Source of the DNA: Carallia brachiata
Lineage: Eukaryota; Streptophyta; Magnoliopsida; Malpighiales; Rhizophoraceae
Assembly: GCA_021464245.1 (NCBI GenBank)
Contig: JADCRB010000040.1
Coordinates: forward strand, 10,555,528 to 10,619,527
Direction of reading: 5' to 3'
DNA length: 64,000 nt
Shown here: piece after piece, positions 63,775-64,000 of the stretch
Layout: each line of letters starts with the position of its first letter
How positions within the stretch are numbered: the first letter of the stretch is position 1
The notes under the pieces: model-generated
Told to the model about the DNA's origin: nothing
Seen by the model: the letters and a program-made list of their open reading frames with translations, nothing else
Databases searched by the model: none
Program-made: the position numbers and the translations under genes

Positions 63775-64000
63775 ATTTTCTCGACAAGTGTTCTTAATAC
63801 CTAAAGACACAACACTTTTCTCAATAAGTCTGTTTCGCACTCGGAGATCAACACTATTCTTGACAGGTCTTTCTTCGTACTGGAAGATTAACACAATTCT
63901 CAAGGGGACTTTCTTTATTCTTGGAAACACAACATTATTCTTGATGGGACTTCTTTTATTTTCAGAGACAACACTATTCTCAATGGATACCTTTATATTC
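63775..64000 (+). repeat. Imperfect tandem repeat, unit about 40 bp
   Basis: At least five units repeat the pattern ACAACACTATTCT, then YGAYRRGT/GGGACTT, then TTTCTT.TACT/TATTCTTGGA. Unit starts lie near 63780, 63820, 63860, 63900 and 63940, and the array runs off the window. Non-coding; origin unknown. Confidence 0.75.

Noticed and set aside
1..64000. CRISPR arrays, bacterial operons or defence islands
   Set aside because: No regularly spaced identical repeats and no prokaryotic gene layout. The window is plant nuclear DNA apart from the uncertain first 73 bases and the rps3 fragment.

Overview
The window is nuclear DNA from a flowering plant, most likely a eudicot. It is strongly AT-rich between genes, its genes have short GT-AG introns, and it carries plant-only families: a snakin/GASA peptide, an A3-type cyclin, a FAR1-related protein, an NRAMP2-type transporter and a plant-type Pumilio protein. 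I cannot name the species. Gene density is low (five host genes in 64 kb) and old mobile DNA fills much of the rest.

Layout. 1-6.2 kb: AT-rich intergenic DNA with a 32-C homopolymer and a small terminal-inverted-repeat (TIR) element that keeps a perfect 9-bp target duplication. 6.2-12.1 kb: one complete but decayed Mutator-like element (MULE) with about 290-bp TIRs and a broken MURA transposase. 12.1-19.8 kb: gene-free, with a tandem duplication, a degenerate hAT-like element and an AT microsatellite. 19.9-20.3 kb: a snakin-1/GASA gene. 21.9-24.7 kb: rearranged Ty3/gypsy remains. 25.4-29.35 kb (minus): a Pumilio/PUF gene with one frameshift. 32-34.6 kb: small TIR elements. 34.7-40.7 kb: a decayed LINE, then a second, 5'-truncated LINE in the opposite orientation with poly-A and an exact 12-bp target duplication. 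43.8-46.7 kb: an intact NRAMP2-like metal transporter. 49.1-52.1 kb (minus): a five-exon FAR1-related gene with three lesions. 55.1-57.6 kb: a CYCA3 cyclin with a frameshift between its destruction box and cyclin box. 59.4-59.6 kb: a SINE with a perfect 16-bp target duplication. 61.2-63.2 kb (minus): a third copy of the gypsy family, fused at about 63.2 kb to a piece of the mitochondrial rps3 gene. 63.8-64 kb: a run of about 40-bp repeats.

The host genes are independent and do not form a pathway. Three of the five carry small indels. Two of these are single-G losses in G runs, so consensus error has to be separated from true decay before any is called a pseudogene. I found no new multi-gene system. 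The most unusual items are the gypsy/mitochondrial chimera, the cyclin whose degradation signal is in a different frame from its cyclin fold, a dispersed family of small elements with repeated GCAAC-type motifs, and a bacterial-looking reading frame cut off by the left edge.
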